Source of the DNA: Massilia sp. UMI-21
GTDB taxonomy: Bacteria > Pseudomonadota > Gammaproteobacteria > Burkholderiales > Burkholderiaceae_D
NCBI GenBank assembly: GCA_015277795.1
Contig: CP063848.1
Coordinates: 2,976,001 to 3,040,000, forward strand
Length of the DNA stretch: 64,000 bases
Direction: 5' to 3'
A program made the position numbers and the translations under genes. The notes under the pieces were generated by a model. That model was not told the origin of the DNA and ran no database searches. It saw only the letters and a list, made by a program, of their open reading frames with translations. Positions 8,298 to 17,529 of this stretch are shown here, one piece after another (within the stretch, counting starts at the first letter, position 1; every line of letters starts with the position of its first letter).

Positions 8298-9392
8298 ATG
8301 AAGTTTTTGCTGAGCAATAATGACCTGGAAAACTGGATGCTGGCGGTCGGCGTCTGCCTCGGCACGACAGCCGTGATGGTCGTCCTGCGCATCCTGGTCG
8401 TGCGCCGCCTGGGCAACCGGGCGCGGCGCACCGCGACCCGGATCGACGACCTGCTGGTCCTGATGCTCGACCGGAGCTACCTGGTGTTCCAGCTGGCCAT
8501 CGGGGTTTACCTCGGCAGCATCTTCCTCCAGATGCCGGACAGCTGGCGCCTGGTGGTGTCGCGGGTGGCGGTGGCCTCGCTGGTCGTACAGCTCGGCATC
8601 TGGGGCGACACCGCCCTGCGCGGCTGGCGCAGCCAGCTGCTGGCCACGCCCGGCGACGGCGCGCGCAAGGCCTCGAGCACGATCCTGTTCTTCATGCTGC
8701 GCCTGGTCGTCTGGACCGTGGCCTTCCTGATGTTGCTGGATAACTTCGGCTTCAACATCACCACGCTGGTCGCCAGCCTGGGCATCGGCGGCATCGCGGT
8801 GGCCCTGGCCACCCAGAACATTCTCGGCGACCTGTTCGCTTCGCTGTCCATCATGCTCGACAAGCCCTTCGAGGTAGGCGACTTCATCATCGTGGGCGAT
8901 GCCCTGGGCGCGGTCGAGTACATCGGCCTGAAAACCACCCGCCTGCGCGGCCTGGGCGGCGAACAGATCGTGTTTTCCAACGGCGAGCTGCTCAGGAGCA
9001 GGATCCATAACCACAAGCGCATGGCGTCGCGCCGGGTCGCCTTCGTCCTGCGCATCGCCTACGGCACCAGCGAGGCGCAGGTGACGGCGATTCCGGCGAT
9101 GATCCGCGAACTCGTCAGCCGGCGCGACGACGTCGACTTCGAACGCGCCCACTTCTTCCGCTATGGCGACTGGTCGCTCGACTTCGAGGTGGTGTACCAC
9201 TTCAAGAGCCCGGACTATCTCCTGCACATGGATGCGCAGCAGGACGTCCTGCTGCAGATCTACCGCGCCTTCCAGCGCGAAGGCATCCAGTTCGCGCATC
9301 CGCTGTCGGTGATACGGGTGGCCGATTCGCACGACCCGGCCGACGGCTGGCCGCCCGCCGCGGCGGCACCCGGCGGCCCGGCGCAGCATTGA
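8298..9392 (+). CDS. MscS-family mechanosensitive ion channel
   Basis: 364 aa. Several N-terminal membrane helices lead to the pore-lining helix and MscS β-domain (ASLGIGGIAVALATQNILGDLFASL, then GDFIIVGDALGAVEYIGLKTTRLR and the SNGELLRSRIHN loop), followed by a mixed αβ C-terminal domain. Such channels open under membrane tension and release solutes on hypo-osmotic shock. The start is placed at the ATG (MKFLLSNND) after GGTGGAG. The C-terminal tail is Ala/Pro/Gly-rich and probably disordered. Confidence 0.9.
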   Translation: MKFLLSNNDLENWMLAVGVCLGTTAVMVVLRILVVRRLGNRARRTATRIDDLLVLMLDRSYLVFQLAIGVYLGSIFLQMPDSWRLVVSRVAVASLVVQLGIWGDTALRGWRSQLLATPGDGARKASSTILFFMLRLVVWTVAFLMLLDNFGFNITTLVASLGIGGIAVALATQNILGDLFASLSIMLDKPFEVGDFIIVGDALGAVEYIGLKTTRLRGLGGEQIVFSNGELLRSRIHNHKRMASRRVAFVLRIAYGTSEAQVTAIPAMIRELVSRRDDVDFERAHFFRYGDWSLDFEVVYHFKSPDYLLHMDAQQDVLLQIYRAFQREGIQFAHPLSVIRVADSHDPADGWPPAAAAPGGPAQH

Positions 9393-9423
9393 ACGCGCGA
9401 GCGCGGCGGTATGCGCGGGACCG

Positions 9424-9431
9424 GTCCTACA
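9424..9431 (+). promoter_or_regulatory. TCCTACAG element upstream of the KGG stress gene
   Basis: The octamer TCCTACAG lies about 145 bp ahead of the KGG protein start. The same TCCTACA core occurs in the same orientation upstream of the hemerythrin gene (46441) and the Mn-catalase gene (minus strand, 46289-46296), with a CCTACAC variant ahead of the glycosyltransferase. It may be a -10 element used by a stress sigma factor or an activator site; the sequence alone does not decide. Confidence 0.35.
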
Positions 9432-9575
9432 GTGATGGGCCGGACAGTCCTATTTCGAAGCCGAGATCGCTGCCCTATGATGGACTCACCTCTTCCGGGA
9501 CACGCCATCCGCAGGACGCGGAGCACCGGCCCGGGAGAGACCCCAACCAACCCTGTCATCGATAAGGAGATCATC

Positions 9576-9806
9576 ATGGCCTCGAACAAGCAGGGAAACA
9601 GCAAGCGCGGCTTCGCTGCGATGGACCCGCAACGCCAGCGAGAAATCGCCGCGCAGGGCGGCCGCGCCGCCCACGCCTCGGGCAATGCCCACGAGTTCAA
9701 CTCGCAGGAAGCACGCGAAGCCGGCCGCATGAGCCACAAGAATGACGGCAACCAGCAGAGCGGCAGTGGCAGCAGTGGCAGCAGCGGACGCGGCGGCAAC
9801 CGCTAG
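9576..9806 (+). CDS. KGG-motif (con-10/GsiB-like) stress protein
   Basis: 76 aa, very hydrophilic. It carries two imperfect copies of the stress-induced bacterial repeat: RGFAAMDPQRQREIAAQGG followed by a degenerate copy (AHEFNSQEAREAGRMS), then a Ser/Gly tail. Proteins with this repeat accumulate in desiccation, heat or stationary phase and are thought to act as disordered protectants. AAGGAG precedes the ATG at good spacing. A hairpin terminator follows the stop, so it is probably monocistronic. Confidence 0.85.
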   Translation: MASNKQGNSKRGFAAMDPQRQREIAAQGGRAAHASGNAHEFNSQEAREAGRMSHKNDGNQQSGSGSSGSSGRGGNR

Positions 9807-9840
9807 GCGGATGCCCTGATCCTCACGGTAGCGCGACAGC

Positions 9841-9874
9841 CGGCGGGACGTCCAGGACGCCCCGCCGTTTTTAT
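9841..9874 (+). terminator. Rho-independent terminator after the KGG gene
   Basis: A 13-bp stem with one A-C mismatch (CGGCGGGACGTCC paired with GGACGCCCCGCCG) is followed by TTTTTATT. It lies 35 bp past the KGG stop. Confidence 0.8.
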
Positions 9875-9907
9875 TGGGCGCCGTCGGCTTTCACGATGGA
9901 TGAGCCT

Positions 9908-9949
9908 AAAAAAACACGGCGGCGGTACCCCGAAGGGTCCGCCGCCGTG
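9908..9949 (-). terminator. Rho-independent terminator after the glycosyltransferase gene
   Basis: Reading leftward, CACGGCGGCGG and CCGCCGCCGTG form a perfect 11-bp stem around a GC-rich 13-nt loop, followed by seven T. It lies 50 bp downstream of the glycosyltransferase stop and back to back with the KGG terminator. Confidence 0.85.
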
Positions 9950-9999
9950 CCGTCGCCAGCCTGCGTGCCGGATTCCCGGAACGCAGGCCGCTTACCCTG

Positions 10000-11181
10000 T
10001 CAGGCGGTCTTCGCGACCGGCACCGGGGTGGACTTGACCGGCATCGCCTTGACGGCCTCCGGCGTGGCCGACAGGCGCGCATGGCGGCCCGCAACGGCGC
10101 TTTCGATCAGTTCGTGCATGCGCGACGCGGTCAGGTCCCACGAGGTGTTCGCCACCACTTCGCGCATGCGCTTGGCCATGGCCTGGCGCTCGCTCTCGGT
10201 CAAGGCCAGCTGGCGTTCGCAGGCGGCAATGAACTCTTGCTGGGTCGCGGCGATCGCGACAACGTCGCCATACGGTACCTTGACGTCGGTGATCGGCGTC
10301 GAGACCGCCGGCAGTTCGGCCGCCATGTACTCGAGCACCTTGGTCGGGCTGATGAACTTGGTCGAATCGTTCATCGCGAACGGCAGCAGGCAGACGTCCC
10401 AGCCGGCCAGGAACTGCGGCAGCTGGTCATAGGTGCGCTGGCCCATGTAGTGGACATTCGGCTGCTTCGGCAGGGTCGCCGGATCGATCTTCACGACCGG
10501 GCCGACCATCACGATCTGCCATTCCGGGTGCGCGTCGGCCAGCGCCGACACCAGGTCGACGTCGAGGCGCTCGTCGATCACGCCGTAGAAGCCGAGGCGC
10601 GGATGCGGGATGCCGGCCTGGTCAGGATGCGAGATGTCGCGGTCCCGCGCCTGGTGGAAGTGCTTGGCGTCGACGCTGCTCGAGAAGCAGTGGGCATTGG
10701 CGTGACGATCGCGCTTGGACTGGTACAGGCTGGGGCCGCCGGTGAAGACGACGTCGGCCATGTTCAGCAGCGCGCTCTCGCGCTGCAACAGCTGTTTCGG
10801 CGCATTCTTGAACATTGCCAGCTCGTCCATGCAGTCGTAGACCACCTTGGACGGGTTCAGGCCCTGCAGCAGCGGCAGCGCCATCGGGGTATAGAACCAG
10901 ACCACCGGCTGTTCGCCGCCCGGCACGAGATCGGCCAGCAGGGACTGCAGGGTCGGGATCTGGTCGTCATGGAAGCCTGGTGCATGGATCGCGGTATGCG
11001 GCTGGCACACCGTGATATTCGGCGCGACGGCCGTCTTCTTCAGGTATGCCTGCCCTTCGCTATACACCGGTTCCTCGACAAACAGGATATCGTAGTGTTC
11101 CGCCAGACGGGTCATCAGGTGCTGTGGACGCTGGAATACAAAGTCCCAGCGCAGGTGGCAAAACACGATCAAGGTCGGCAT
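10000..11181 (-). CDS. Glycosyltransferase, GT-B fold (family 1-like)
   Basis: 393 aa. The N-terminal segment FCHLRWDFVFQRPQHLMTRLA is typical of a group of family-1-like glycosyltransferases in polysaccharide or glycan loci. The C-terminal half carries the nucleotide-sugar domain (PHPRLGFYGVIDERLDVDL, VGPVVKIDP, and the STKFISPTKVLEYMAA acceptor/donor segment). It probably transfers a sugar in cell-surface glycan assembly; substrate and product are unknown. AAAGGA precedes the ATG. No other polysaccharide gene is adjacent, but the long AT-rich upstream region suggests independent regulation. Confidence 0.8.
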   Translation of the reverse strand: MPTLIVFCHLRWDFVFQRPQHLMTRLAEHYDILFVEEPVYSEGQAYLKKTAVAPNITVCQPHTAIHAPGFHDDQIPTLQSLLADLVPGGEQPVVWFYTPMALPLLQGLNPSKVVYDCMDELAMFKNAPKQLLQRESALLNMADVVFTGGPSLYQSKRDRHANAHCFSSSVDAKHFHQARDRDISHPDQAGIPHPRLGFYGVIDERLDVDLVSALADAHPEWQIVMVGPVVKIDPATLPKQPNVHYMGQRTYDQLPQFLAGWDVCLLPFAMNDSTKFISPTKVLEYMAAELPAVSTPITDVKVPYGDVVAIAATQQEFIAACERQLALTESERQAMAKRMREVVANTSWDLTASRMHELIESAVAGRHARLSATPEAVKAMPVKSTPVPVAKTA

Positions 11182-11590
11182 AGTCGTTTCCTTTCGCCTT
11201 CGTGGCGCTATTCTGTTGGTAAAGCCTGGCGGTTTTTCTCTCTGTGCCAGTCCCCGGGTGCGTCAATCGCGGTTCGATCTCGCTCCGGACTTTGCTATCG
11301 TAACATGCAAATTTTCCAATATTTTCATTTATGCATTGCAACATTGTTAATATGTAATATTGGAATCGGACACAACTGGAGACTCTCATAGGAGAGCCCT
11401 CCCGATGAGCACACTCGTGTAGGGCACTTCCTACATTCATACAAGAAGATCCACTACGGTGCGGATTGGTCGTTTTTACCGGGCACGGGCGTGCACAGGC
11501 GCTGCCGGGAGACCGGCGGGCCGATTTTCATTTGGCGGGAACGGCCGGGCGCGTCGCCGGGCGGCGGTCGACGCCGCCGCCGAGCTGTCG
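11182..11590. promoter_or_regulatory. Long AT-rich upstream region of the glycosyltransferase
   Basis: About 400 bp without a gene. The core (11300-11380) is strikingly AT-rich for this genome and contains repeated AATATT/TTAATAT runs, consistent with an H-NS-type or promoter region. Further upstream is a perfect inverted repeat TGTAGG-N6-CCTACA (11418-11435) and a small hairpin CTCTC-ATAG-GAGAG near 11384. I cannot assign a specific -35/-10 pair. It probably drives the leftward glycosyltransferase. Confidence 0.5.
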
Positions 11591-12799
11591 TCAGCCCGGC
11601 TGGTAGGCTTGCGCGCCTTCGGGATGCCCGTCCTCGCTGAAGCCTTCGGCCACCGAGACGCCTTCCAGGCCGAGCGAGAGCAGCGCGTCGCACAGGTTGT
11701 CGATCTCGGCGCCGAGGTCGGCGGCCAGATCGACCGGGGTCTCGATGCTGCCCCAGGGGCTTCCACCGTCGAGGGCATACAGGTTAATCCGAAGCACGAT
11801 GTGCTCGCCCGCGTCGAGCGGCGCGACGGCCGCGTGAACCCGGTCCGGCGCCAGGTCCTTGTCCGCCAGCGTGCGCGCGACGTCGGACAGGACCCCCAGC
11901 GTGCTCAGCTCGCTGACGCCCTGTTCCTTGGCGCCGTAGAACAGGTCCTGGTAGAGGAAGTCGACATGGACGGCCTCCGGGTCGCGCGCCAGCAGGCGCC
12001 GCACCAGCGGCGCGACCTGGAAGGTCCAGGCGCGGTAGCGCTCCTCGCGCCCGGCGTACCAGGCATCGGCGCCTTCCTCGTCGGCCGGCACCATATAGAA
12101 CGGGTCGCCGCTGCGCTTGAGTGAGAAGCCGAGCAGGAAGCGCAGTTCGAGCGCCGACTCGTCCGGTGCAAAGCGCTCGCCGGTCCAGCCGCGGATGCTG
12201 GCCTCGATGGTCGGCGCCGGCCGCAGCTTCTTCTCGAGCAGGGAAGCGGCGGCTTCGCGCAGCATTTCCTGCAGGGTCGAATAGGCGACGTGATCGATCT
12301 CGGCCAGGTCGTAGGCGTGCTGCACCAGCACCAGCTTGCCGCCGGCGCTTTCCAGCCCGGCCGGGTGGAAGCTGTTGGCGAGCGCCTCGTAGGCTTCCGG
12401 ATCCTGGAAGGTCTCGGCAGCCTGCAGGCCTCCGGCGCTGCGCACGAACAGCGGAATCAGGAAGGCATCGATCTCGTACTCGCTGCCGTCGTCCCTGCGC
12501 AGGCGCAGGTTGGCGGCTTCCTCCTCGATGCGGCCGCGCAGCAGGCGACAGGCTTCCGGGTCGGTGTAGCGCGCCACTTCGATCGCTTCGTACAGGGCTT
12601 CGTCGCGTTTCTTGCGCAGCAGCCTGCGCACGGCGGCCAGCAACTCTTCCTCGCGCTCGGAGGCAGAACCGAAACCGGGCGCTTCCTCGCGCTCGGCGAT
12701 GGCCAGGGCGAGGTCGGCCAGTTCCTGGGCCAGCGAGGCATTGTCCGGCTCGCGCGGGTTGTTGGAGGTGCGGGGCAGCGGGCGCTTATTCTTCGGCAT
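11591..12799 (-). CDS. DUF2863 family protein
   Basis: 402 aa, soluble and acidic, beginning MPKNKRPLPRTSNN. The arrangement of a helical N-terminal half followed by PLFVRSAGGLQ..., HVAYSTLQEML, FLLGFSLKRSGDPFYMVP and a C-terminal INLYALDGGSPWGSIETP matches DUF2863, a family essentially restricted to Burkholderiales. Its function is unknown. No signal peptide or membrane segment is seen. It is divergent from the purine permease gene, with about 200 bp between. Confidence 0.8.
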   Translation of the reverse strand: MPKNKRPLPRTSNNPREPDNASLAQELADLALAIAEREEAPGFGSASEREEELLAAVRRLLRKKRDEALYEAIEVARYTDPEACRLLRGRIEEEAANLRLRRDDGSEYEIDAFLIPLFVRSAGGLQAAETFQDPEAYEALANSFHPAGLESAGGKLVLVQHAYDLAEIDHVAYSTLQEMLREAAASLLEKKLRPAPTIEASIRGWTGERFAPDESALELRFLLGFSLKRSGDPFYMVPADEEGADAWYAGREERYRAWTFQVAPLVRRLLARDPEAVHVDFLYQDLFYGAKEQGVSELSTLGVLSDVARTLADKDLAPDRVHAAVAPLDAGEHIVLRINLYALDGGSPWGSIETPVDLAADLGAEIDNLCDALLSLGLEGVSVAEGFSEDGHPEGAQAYQPG

Positions 12800-12995
12800 G
12801 GCATGGTAGGGGCAGATGAGGAAGATGCCATGTTAGCGCATCGGCATGCGAGTGCGGGGCCGTTTCGGGTCCCGGCCACCGCGCCGCCCGGCATTTGCTC
12901 GCCTCCTTTGCCAGAGTCCGTTGCCCGACTCCTTTACTCGCGCCGAGGCCCCCAGGAGTGTTATGCTTCGGCAAAAACAACCATGGAGCGCAGCA

Positions 12996-14288
12996 ATGCT
13001 CGACCGATTCTTCAAGCTCACCCAAAGCGGCACCGACGTCCGCACCGAACTCGTCGCCGGCCTGACCACCTTCCTGACAATGGTCTACATCATCTTTGTC
13101 AACCCGTCGATCCTGGGCGACGCCGGCATGCCGAAGGAGTCGGTGTTCGTCGCCACCTGCCTGGTGGCGGCGCTCGGCACCGCCGTGATGGGCCTGTACG
13201 CGAACTACCCGATCGCGATGGCGCCGGGGATGGGCCTGAACGCCTACTTCGCCTATGCCGTGGTGCTCGGCATGGGGGTGGCATGGCCGGCGGCGCTGGG
13301 CGCGGTCTTCATTTCGGGCTGCCTGTTCATCCTGGTATCGCTGCTGGGCCTGCGCGGCATGATCGTCAACGGCATCCCCAAGTCGATGCGGGTGGCCATC
13401 ACGGTCGGCCTGGGCATGTTCCTGGCCCTGATCGCCCTGAAGAACGCCGGCATCGTGGTGGCCAGCGAGCCCACCCTGGTCAAGGCCGGCGACCTGCACA
13501 AGCCGGAAGCCATCATGGCCGTGGTCGGCTTTTTCGCCATCGTCGCGCTTGACCGCCTGCGCGTGAAGGGGGCGATCCTGATCGGCATCGTGCTGGTCAC
13601 GGTGCTGTCCTTCTTCTTCGGCGGGAACACCTATCGCGGCATCTTCTCGGCGCCGCCCTCGATCTCGCCCACCCTGTTCCAGCTCGACATTCCGGGCGCC
13701 CTGTCGGTCGGCATCCTGAACGTGGTGCTGGTGTTCTTCCTGGTCGAGCTGTTCGACGCCACCGGCACCCTGATGGGCGTGGCGCGCCGCGCCGGCCTGC
13801 TGGTCGACGGCAAGATGGACCGCCTGAACAAGGCCTTGCTGGCCGACAGCGGCGCGATCGTCGCCGGCAGCATCCTGGGCACCTCGAGCACCACCGCCTA
13901 CCTGGAAAGCGCCTCCGGCGTGCAGGCCGGCGGACGCACCGGCCTGACCGCGCTCACCGTGGCGGTGCTGTTCCTGGCCTGTCTGTTCATCGCACCGCTG
14001 GCCGGCGTGGTGCCGGCCTACGCCACCGCCCCGGCCCTGCTGTTCGTGGCCTGCCTGATGCTGTCCGACCTGGGCGAGGTCGAATGGGGCGATTCCACCG
14101 AGAGCATCCCGGCCGCTGTCACCGCCCTGGCCATGCCGTTCACCTTCTCGATCGCGGAAGGCATCGCCTTCGGTTTCATCAGCTATGCGGTGCTCAAGCT
14201 GCTCACCGGACGCGCCCGCGAGGTGGCGCCGGTGGTGTGGGTGATCGCCGCCCTGTTCACCTTCAAGATCGTGTGGGTCGGCACCTGA
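12996..14288 (+). CDS. NCS2 family purine permease (AzgA-like)
   Basis: 430 aa, polytopic inner-membrane protein. Signature segments of the AzgA branch are present: TFLTMVYIIFVNPSIL near the N-terminus, MGLNAYFAYAVV, ELFDATGTLMGVARR and LGTSSTTAYLESASGVQAGGRTGL. These proteins import adenine, guanine or hypoxanthine with protons. The ATG giving MLDRFFKLTQSGTDVRTELVAG is chosen because the family begins there and GGAG lies seven bases upstream; an in-frame ATG at 12963 is an alternative. Confidence 0.9.
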   Translation: MLDRFFKLTQSGTDVRTELVAGLTTFLTMVYIIFVNPSILGDAGMPKESVFVATCLVAALGTAVMGLYANYPIAMAPGMGLNAYFAYAVVLGMGVAWPAALGAVFISGCLFILVSLLGLRGMIVNGIPKSMRVAITVGLGMFLALIALKNAGIVVASEPTLVKAGDLHKPEAIMAVVGFFAIVALDRLRVKGAILIGIVLVTVLSFFFGGNTYRGIFSAPPSISPTLFQLDIPGALSVGILNVVLVFFLVELFDATGTLMGVARRAGLLVDGKMDRLNKALLADSGAIVAGSILGTSSTTAYLESASGVQAGGRTGLTALTVAVLFLACLFIAPLAGVVPAYATAPALLFVACLMLSDLGEVEWGDSTESIPAAVTALAMPFTFSIAEGIAFGFISYAVLKLLTGRAREVAPVVWVIAALFTFKIVWVGT

Positions 14289-14386
14289 GGCGACCAGCGT
14301 CCTGCCGTCGTGTCGGGAATATCTAGTGGACAAGATTAAAGTTCAGTAAGTGTGTCTCAAAGCATCGAATTCAGCCGCCTTTGCGT

Positions 14387-14392
14387 TACAAT
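14387..14392 (+). promoter_or_regulatory. Possible -10 element (TACAAT) for the DUF481 gene
   Basis: TACAAT matches the sigma-70 -10 hexamer at five of six bases and lies 30 bp ahead of the start codon in a locally AT-richer stretch. No good -35 is found at 17 bp, so this is a weak call. Confidence 0.3.
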
Positions 14393-14422
14393 GTCGGGCA
14401 TCTTGCTGGCAATACGGTGCTT

Positions 14423-15232
14423 ATGAAACACGTCACATTCCCTGCAGCTACCCTGGCGCTCGCCCTGTGCGCCGTCCACGCTCCGGCCCTGGCCGACATC
14501 GACCTGCCCGCCGTGGGCAACGTCCACGGCCCCCTCACGATCGCAAAGCCCGAGATCCCCGAAGGCGGCTGGTTTACCTCGGCCGAACTGGGGGCGATCG
14601 CCACCTCGGGCAATACGACCGGCACCTCGGTGACCGGCAAGATCGAGGCGCGTCACGAGACCGAGAAATGGAGCCATGAATTCATCGTCAGCGGCTTCTT
14701 CAAGGAAGACGAGTACGAGGACGAGGACGGCAACACCGAGCGCAGCAAATCGGCGGAACGCTTCGCCGCTTCGGCCAAGGCCTCGTTCAAGCTCCTGGGC
14801 GAAGGCAAGCGCGCCTTCATCCTGGGCTCGCACGTCAACGACAAGTTCGGCGCCTATACCCGTTATTCCTCGATCGCGGTCGGCCACGGTTCGCGCTGGC
14901 TGAACGCCGAGGACAAGTCGCTCGACGTGGAGATCGGTCCCGGCTATTTCACCGGCGAACGCGCCACCGGCGAGGACGAAAGCGGCCTGACCGTACGCGG
15001 CGCGGCCCAGTTCCGCTGGCGGGTCAGCCCCTCGGCCTTCTTCGCCCAGACGGTCAGCGTCGAGAAAGGCACCTCGAACACCCGTTCGGTGGCCGAGACC
15101 TCGCTCAGCACCAAGATCAATTCCACCATGCAGATGAAGGCGGGCTTCAGCGCCCGCAACGACACCAGCGTCCCGGACGGCAAGAAGAACACCGACACCC
15201 AGACCTCGCTGACGATGGTCTACTCGTTCTGA
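14423..15232 (+). CDS. DUF481 outer-membrane protein (YdiY-like)
   Basis: 269 aa. A signal peptide (MKHVTFPAATLALALCAVHAPALA) precedes a mature part built of alternating β-strands, with the DUF481 start pattern GWFTSAELGAIATSGNTTGTSVTGK and a C-terminal strand ending in ...MVYSF*, the terminal-Phe signature recognised by the BAM complex. DUF481 proteins are small outer-membrane β-barrels; a salt- or acid-inducible member is known in enterics (YdiY). Function here is unknown; no partner gene adjoins it. Confidence 0.85.
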   Translation: MKHVTFPAATLALALCAVHAPALADIDLPAVGNVHGPLTIAKPEIPEGGWFTSAELGAIATSGNTTGTSVTGKIEARHETEKWSHEFIVSGFFKEDEYEDEDGNTERSKSAERFAASAKASFKLLGEGKRAFILGSHVNDKFGAYTRYSSIAVGHGSRWLNAEDKSLDVEIGPGYFTGERATGEDESGLTVRGAAQFRWRVSPSAFFAQTVSVEKGTSNTRSVAETSLSTKINSTMQMKAGFSARNDTSVPDGKKNTDTQTSLTMVYSF

Positions 15233-15305
15233 TCACAGCCCGTCGCCTTCGGCATCCTGGCTGAAGGCATGCGGCGCCGACGCCGGCGCCGTGACCAGGG
15301 CGGGT

Positions 15306-16622
15306 TCAGCGCGGCGCGGCCCGCAGCGGCGTGCCCGGCCGCGATCCGCCGACCGCCAGCAGCGCGGCCAGGCTGAGCAATGCGGCGGCCGACAGGTAGT
15401 AACCGACGTAGGCGAGGCCGTAGTTGATCGCCAGCCAGGTGGCGATATACGGCGCCAGGGAGGCGCCCAGGATGCCGGCCAGGTTGAAGGTGAGCGAGGC
15501 GCCGGTATAGCGCACCTCGGGCGGAAACATCTCGGCCAGCAGGGTGCCCAGTGGCCCGTAGGTAAAGCCGACCAGGCACATGCCGAGCACCATGAAGCCG
15601 CCTACCGCCAGCAAGGTCCCCGCGCCGAACAAGGGGCCGAACAGCAGGCCGAACAGGGCGATCGCCGCGCTGACCAGGATCATCGCCGTGCGCCGGCCAT
15701 GGCGGTCGGCCAGCAGCGCCGAGGGCGGGATGGTGAGGCCGAAGAACACCACCGCCACCAATTGCAGGCTAAGGAATTGCTGGCGCGAAAAGCCCAGTTG
15801 GCTCGTGCCCCAGCTCAGCGCGAACACGGTCATCAGGTAGAACACCACGAAGGTCGCCAGCGCGACGACCGTGCCCAGCAGCAGCGCGCGGGTGTGGACC
15901 GTCAGCACCGCGAGCGCCGGCAGCGCGACCCGCTCGTTGCGGTCCAGTACCTTCTGGAAGTCGGGCGTCTCGGTGATCTTCAGGCGCACGTACAGCCCGA
16001 CGATCACCAGCAGTGCGCTGGCCAGGAAGGGGATGCGCCAGCCATAGCTGAAAAAGTCGGCATCGGTCATGAACCGGTCCAGCAGCAGGAAGGTGCCGCC
16101 CGACAGGAAGAAGCCGATCGGCGCGCCCAGCTGCGGAAACATGCCGTACCAGGCACGCTTGCCCGGCGGCGCGTTCTCGGTGGCCAGCAGCACCGCCCCG
16201 CCCCACTCGCCGCCCAGTCCCAGCCCCTGGCCGAAACGGCACAGGGCCAGCAGCAGCGGCGCCAGCGTGCCGATACTCGCGTAGGTGGGCAGCAGGCCGA
16301 TCAGCACGGTGGACACGCCCATGGTCAGCAGGGCTGCCACCAGCGTGGCCTTGCGCCCGATGCGGTCGCCGAAATGCCCGAACACGGCCGAGCCGACCGG
16401 ACGTGCGAAAAAAGCGATCGCGAAGGTGGCCAGCGACTGCAGGGTGGCGGCGGCCGGATCGGCAGTCGGAAAGAACAGGCGCGGGAATACCAGCACCGCG
16501 GCGGTGGCATAGATATAAAAGTCGTAGAACTCGATGGTGGTGCCGATCAGGCTCGCGAACAGAACGGTGCGCGGCTTGTTGGCGGGGGTGTTGCCGGATG
16601 CGAATGCTGCCGCAGCGCTCAT
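15306..16622 (-). CDS. MFS transporter, metabolite:H+ symporter (MHS) type
   Basis: 438 aa, twelve predicted membrane helices. The N-terminal GTTIEFYDFYIYATAAVLVFP and the GHFGDRIGRKATL loop motif mark the MHS subfamily (ShiA/ProP/KgtP relatives), which import organic acids or compatible solutes with protons. The substrate cannot be inferred. Its start ATG overlaps the stop of the thioredoxin gene by four bases (ATGA), so the two are translationally coupled. Confidence 0.88.
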   Translation of the reverse strand: MSAAAAFASGNTPANKPRTVLFASLIGTTIEFYDFYIYATAAVLVFPRLFFPTADPAAATLQSLATFAIAFFARPVGSAVFGHFGDRIGRKATLVAALLTMGVSTVLIGLLPTYASIGTLAPLLLALCRFGQGLGLGGEWGGAVLLATENAPPGKRAWYGMFPQLGAPIGFFLSGGTFLLLDRFMTDADFFSYGWRIPFLASALLVIVGLYVRLKITETPDFQKVLDRNERVALPALAVLTVHTRALLLGTVVALATFVVFYLMTVFALSWGTSQLGFSRQQFLSLQLVAVVFFGLTIPPSALLADRHGRRTAMILVSAAIALFGLLFGPLFGAGTLLAVGGFMVLGMCLVGFTYGPLGTLLAEMFPPEVRYTGASLTFNLAGILGASLAPYIATWLAINYGLAYVGYYLSAAALLSLAALLAVGGSRPGTPLRAAPR

Positions 16623-16942
16623 GCTCTACCTGCCTGGGCGAGCGCCACGCGCACTTCGTCGCTCGATACCGGGCGCACCACGCGGGCGACCTCCTGGCCA
16701 TCCTTGAGCACGACCACGGTCGGCCACAACTTGATGCGGAACGAGCGTCCCAGCGGCCGTCCCGGGCCGTCCTCCACCTTCAGGTGGCGCACCGACGCGC
16801 TGTCCCCCACCGCCTCGTCGATGAGCGGCTCGGCGGCGCGGCAATAGCCGCACCAGTTGGCGCCGAAATCGAGCATCACGGTGCCCGTCATGGCGTCGAC
16901 GGCGCTGCGTTCTGGCTGGGTGGTTTCGTAGGGTGCGGACAT
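16619..16942 (-). CDS. Thioredoxin-family protein (CGYC active site)
   Basis: 107 aa, cytoplasmic (no signal peptide). The redox motif WCGYC lies at 30-34, the cis-Pro in KLWPTVVVL. The dipeptide GY differs from the GP of classical thioredoxins, which tends to shift redox potential. The start follows AGGAGACCCGC. It overlaps the downstream MHS transporter by four bases, an unusual partnership; it may protect or reduce the transporter's substrate or be only a housekeeping passenger. Confidence 0.85.
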   Translation of the reverse strand: MSAPYETTQPERSAVDAMTGTVMLDFGANWCGYCRAAEPLIDEAVGDSASVRHLKVEDGPGRPLGRSFRIKLWPTVVVLKDGQEVARVVRPVSSDEVRVALAQAGRA

Positions 16943-17126
16943 GCGGGTCTCCTGTTCTTGTGCCGGATTGCTGTTGATATGGCAAGCGTACCTCAAAAAG
17001 TTGCCACTGGCACGGCCGGCCGGACGATTCCGGTACTGCCACCTCCCCGTTGGTGAAATACCGTACGGAACACATCTGCTGCGACTGGCACTCTGGCCTC
17101 AGGCAAATGTAATCAAGGAGACAATC

Positions 17127-17306
17127 ATGTCCGACAACCTGCAAAATCGCGGCGCCCAGGACCGCGCCCGCATCAACGTGCACGAGGATTGGGAGGTGCG
17201 TCACTGGACCGAGGCGCTGGGCGTGAGCAAGGAAGAGCTCGAGCGCGCCGTGCAACAGGTGGGCCCGAGCGCCGACGCCGTGCGCGAACACCTGAAGCGC
17301 CACTGA
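17127..17306 (+). CDS. DUF3606 family small protein
   Basis: 59 aa, beginning MSDNLQNRGAQDRARINVHED and carrying the short helical pattern ARINVHEDWEVRHWTEALGVSKEELERAVQQVGPSADAV that defines DUF3606. AAGGAG precedes the ATG at good spacing. The family is small, soluble and of unknown function, common in Burkholderiales and often found near stress genes. A GC-rich stem-loop (17312-17341, 9-bp arms, no T-run) follows the stop. Confidence 0.8.
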   Translation: MSDNLQNRGAQDRARINVHEDWEVRHWTEALGVSKEELERAVQQVGPSADAVREHLKRH

Positions 17307-17529
17307 TCCACGCCGCGGGCGGCAACCGCGCTGCCCGCGGCGCCGGCACGGCCGCCGCGCGCGCATGGGTGGATGGCTATTCTGGAACGCCCGCTGCAGC
17401 CCGGGCCCGACCGGCAAGCACGCCACGAAAAACAATTCAGAGATACGGGCAAACCTGTTAAGCTTCAGGGGCTTGCTATAACACAATAATTCTGCCCGTG
17501 CAACACACCACTCCGCCCCGCCCATCCAC

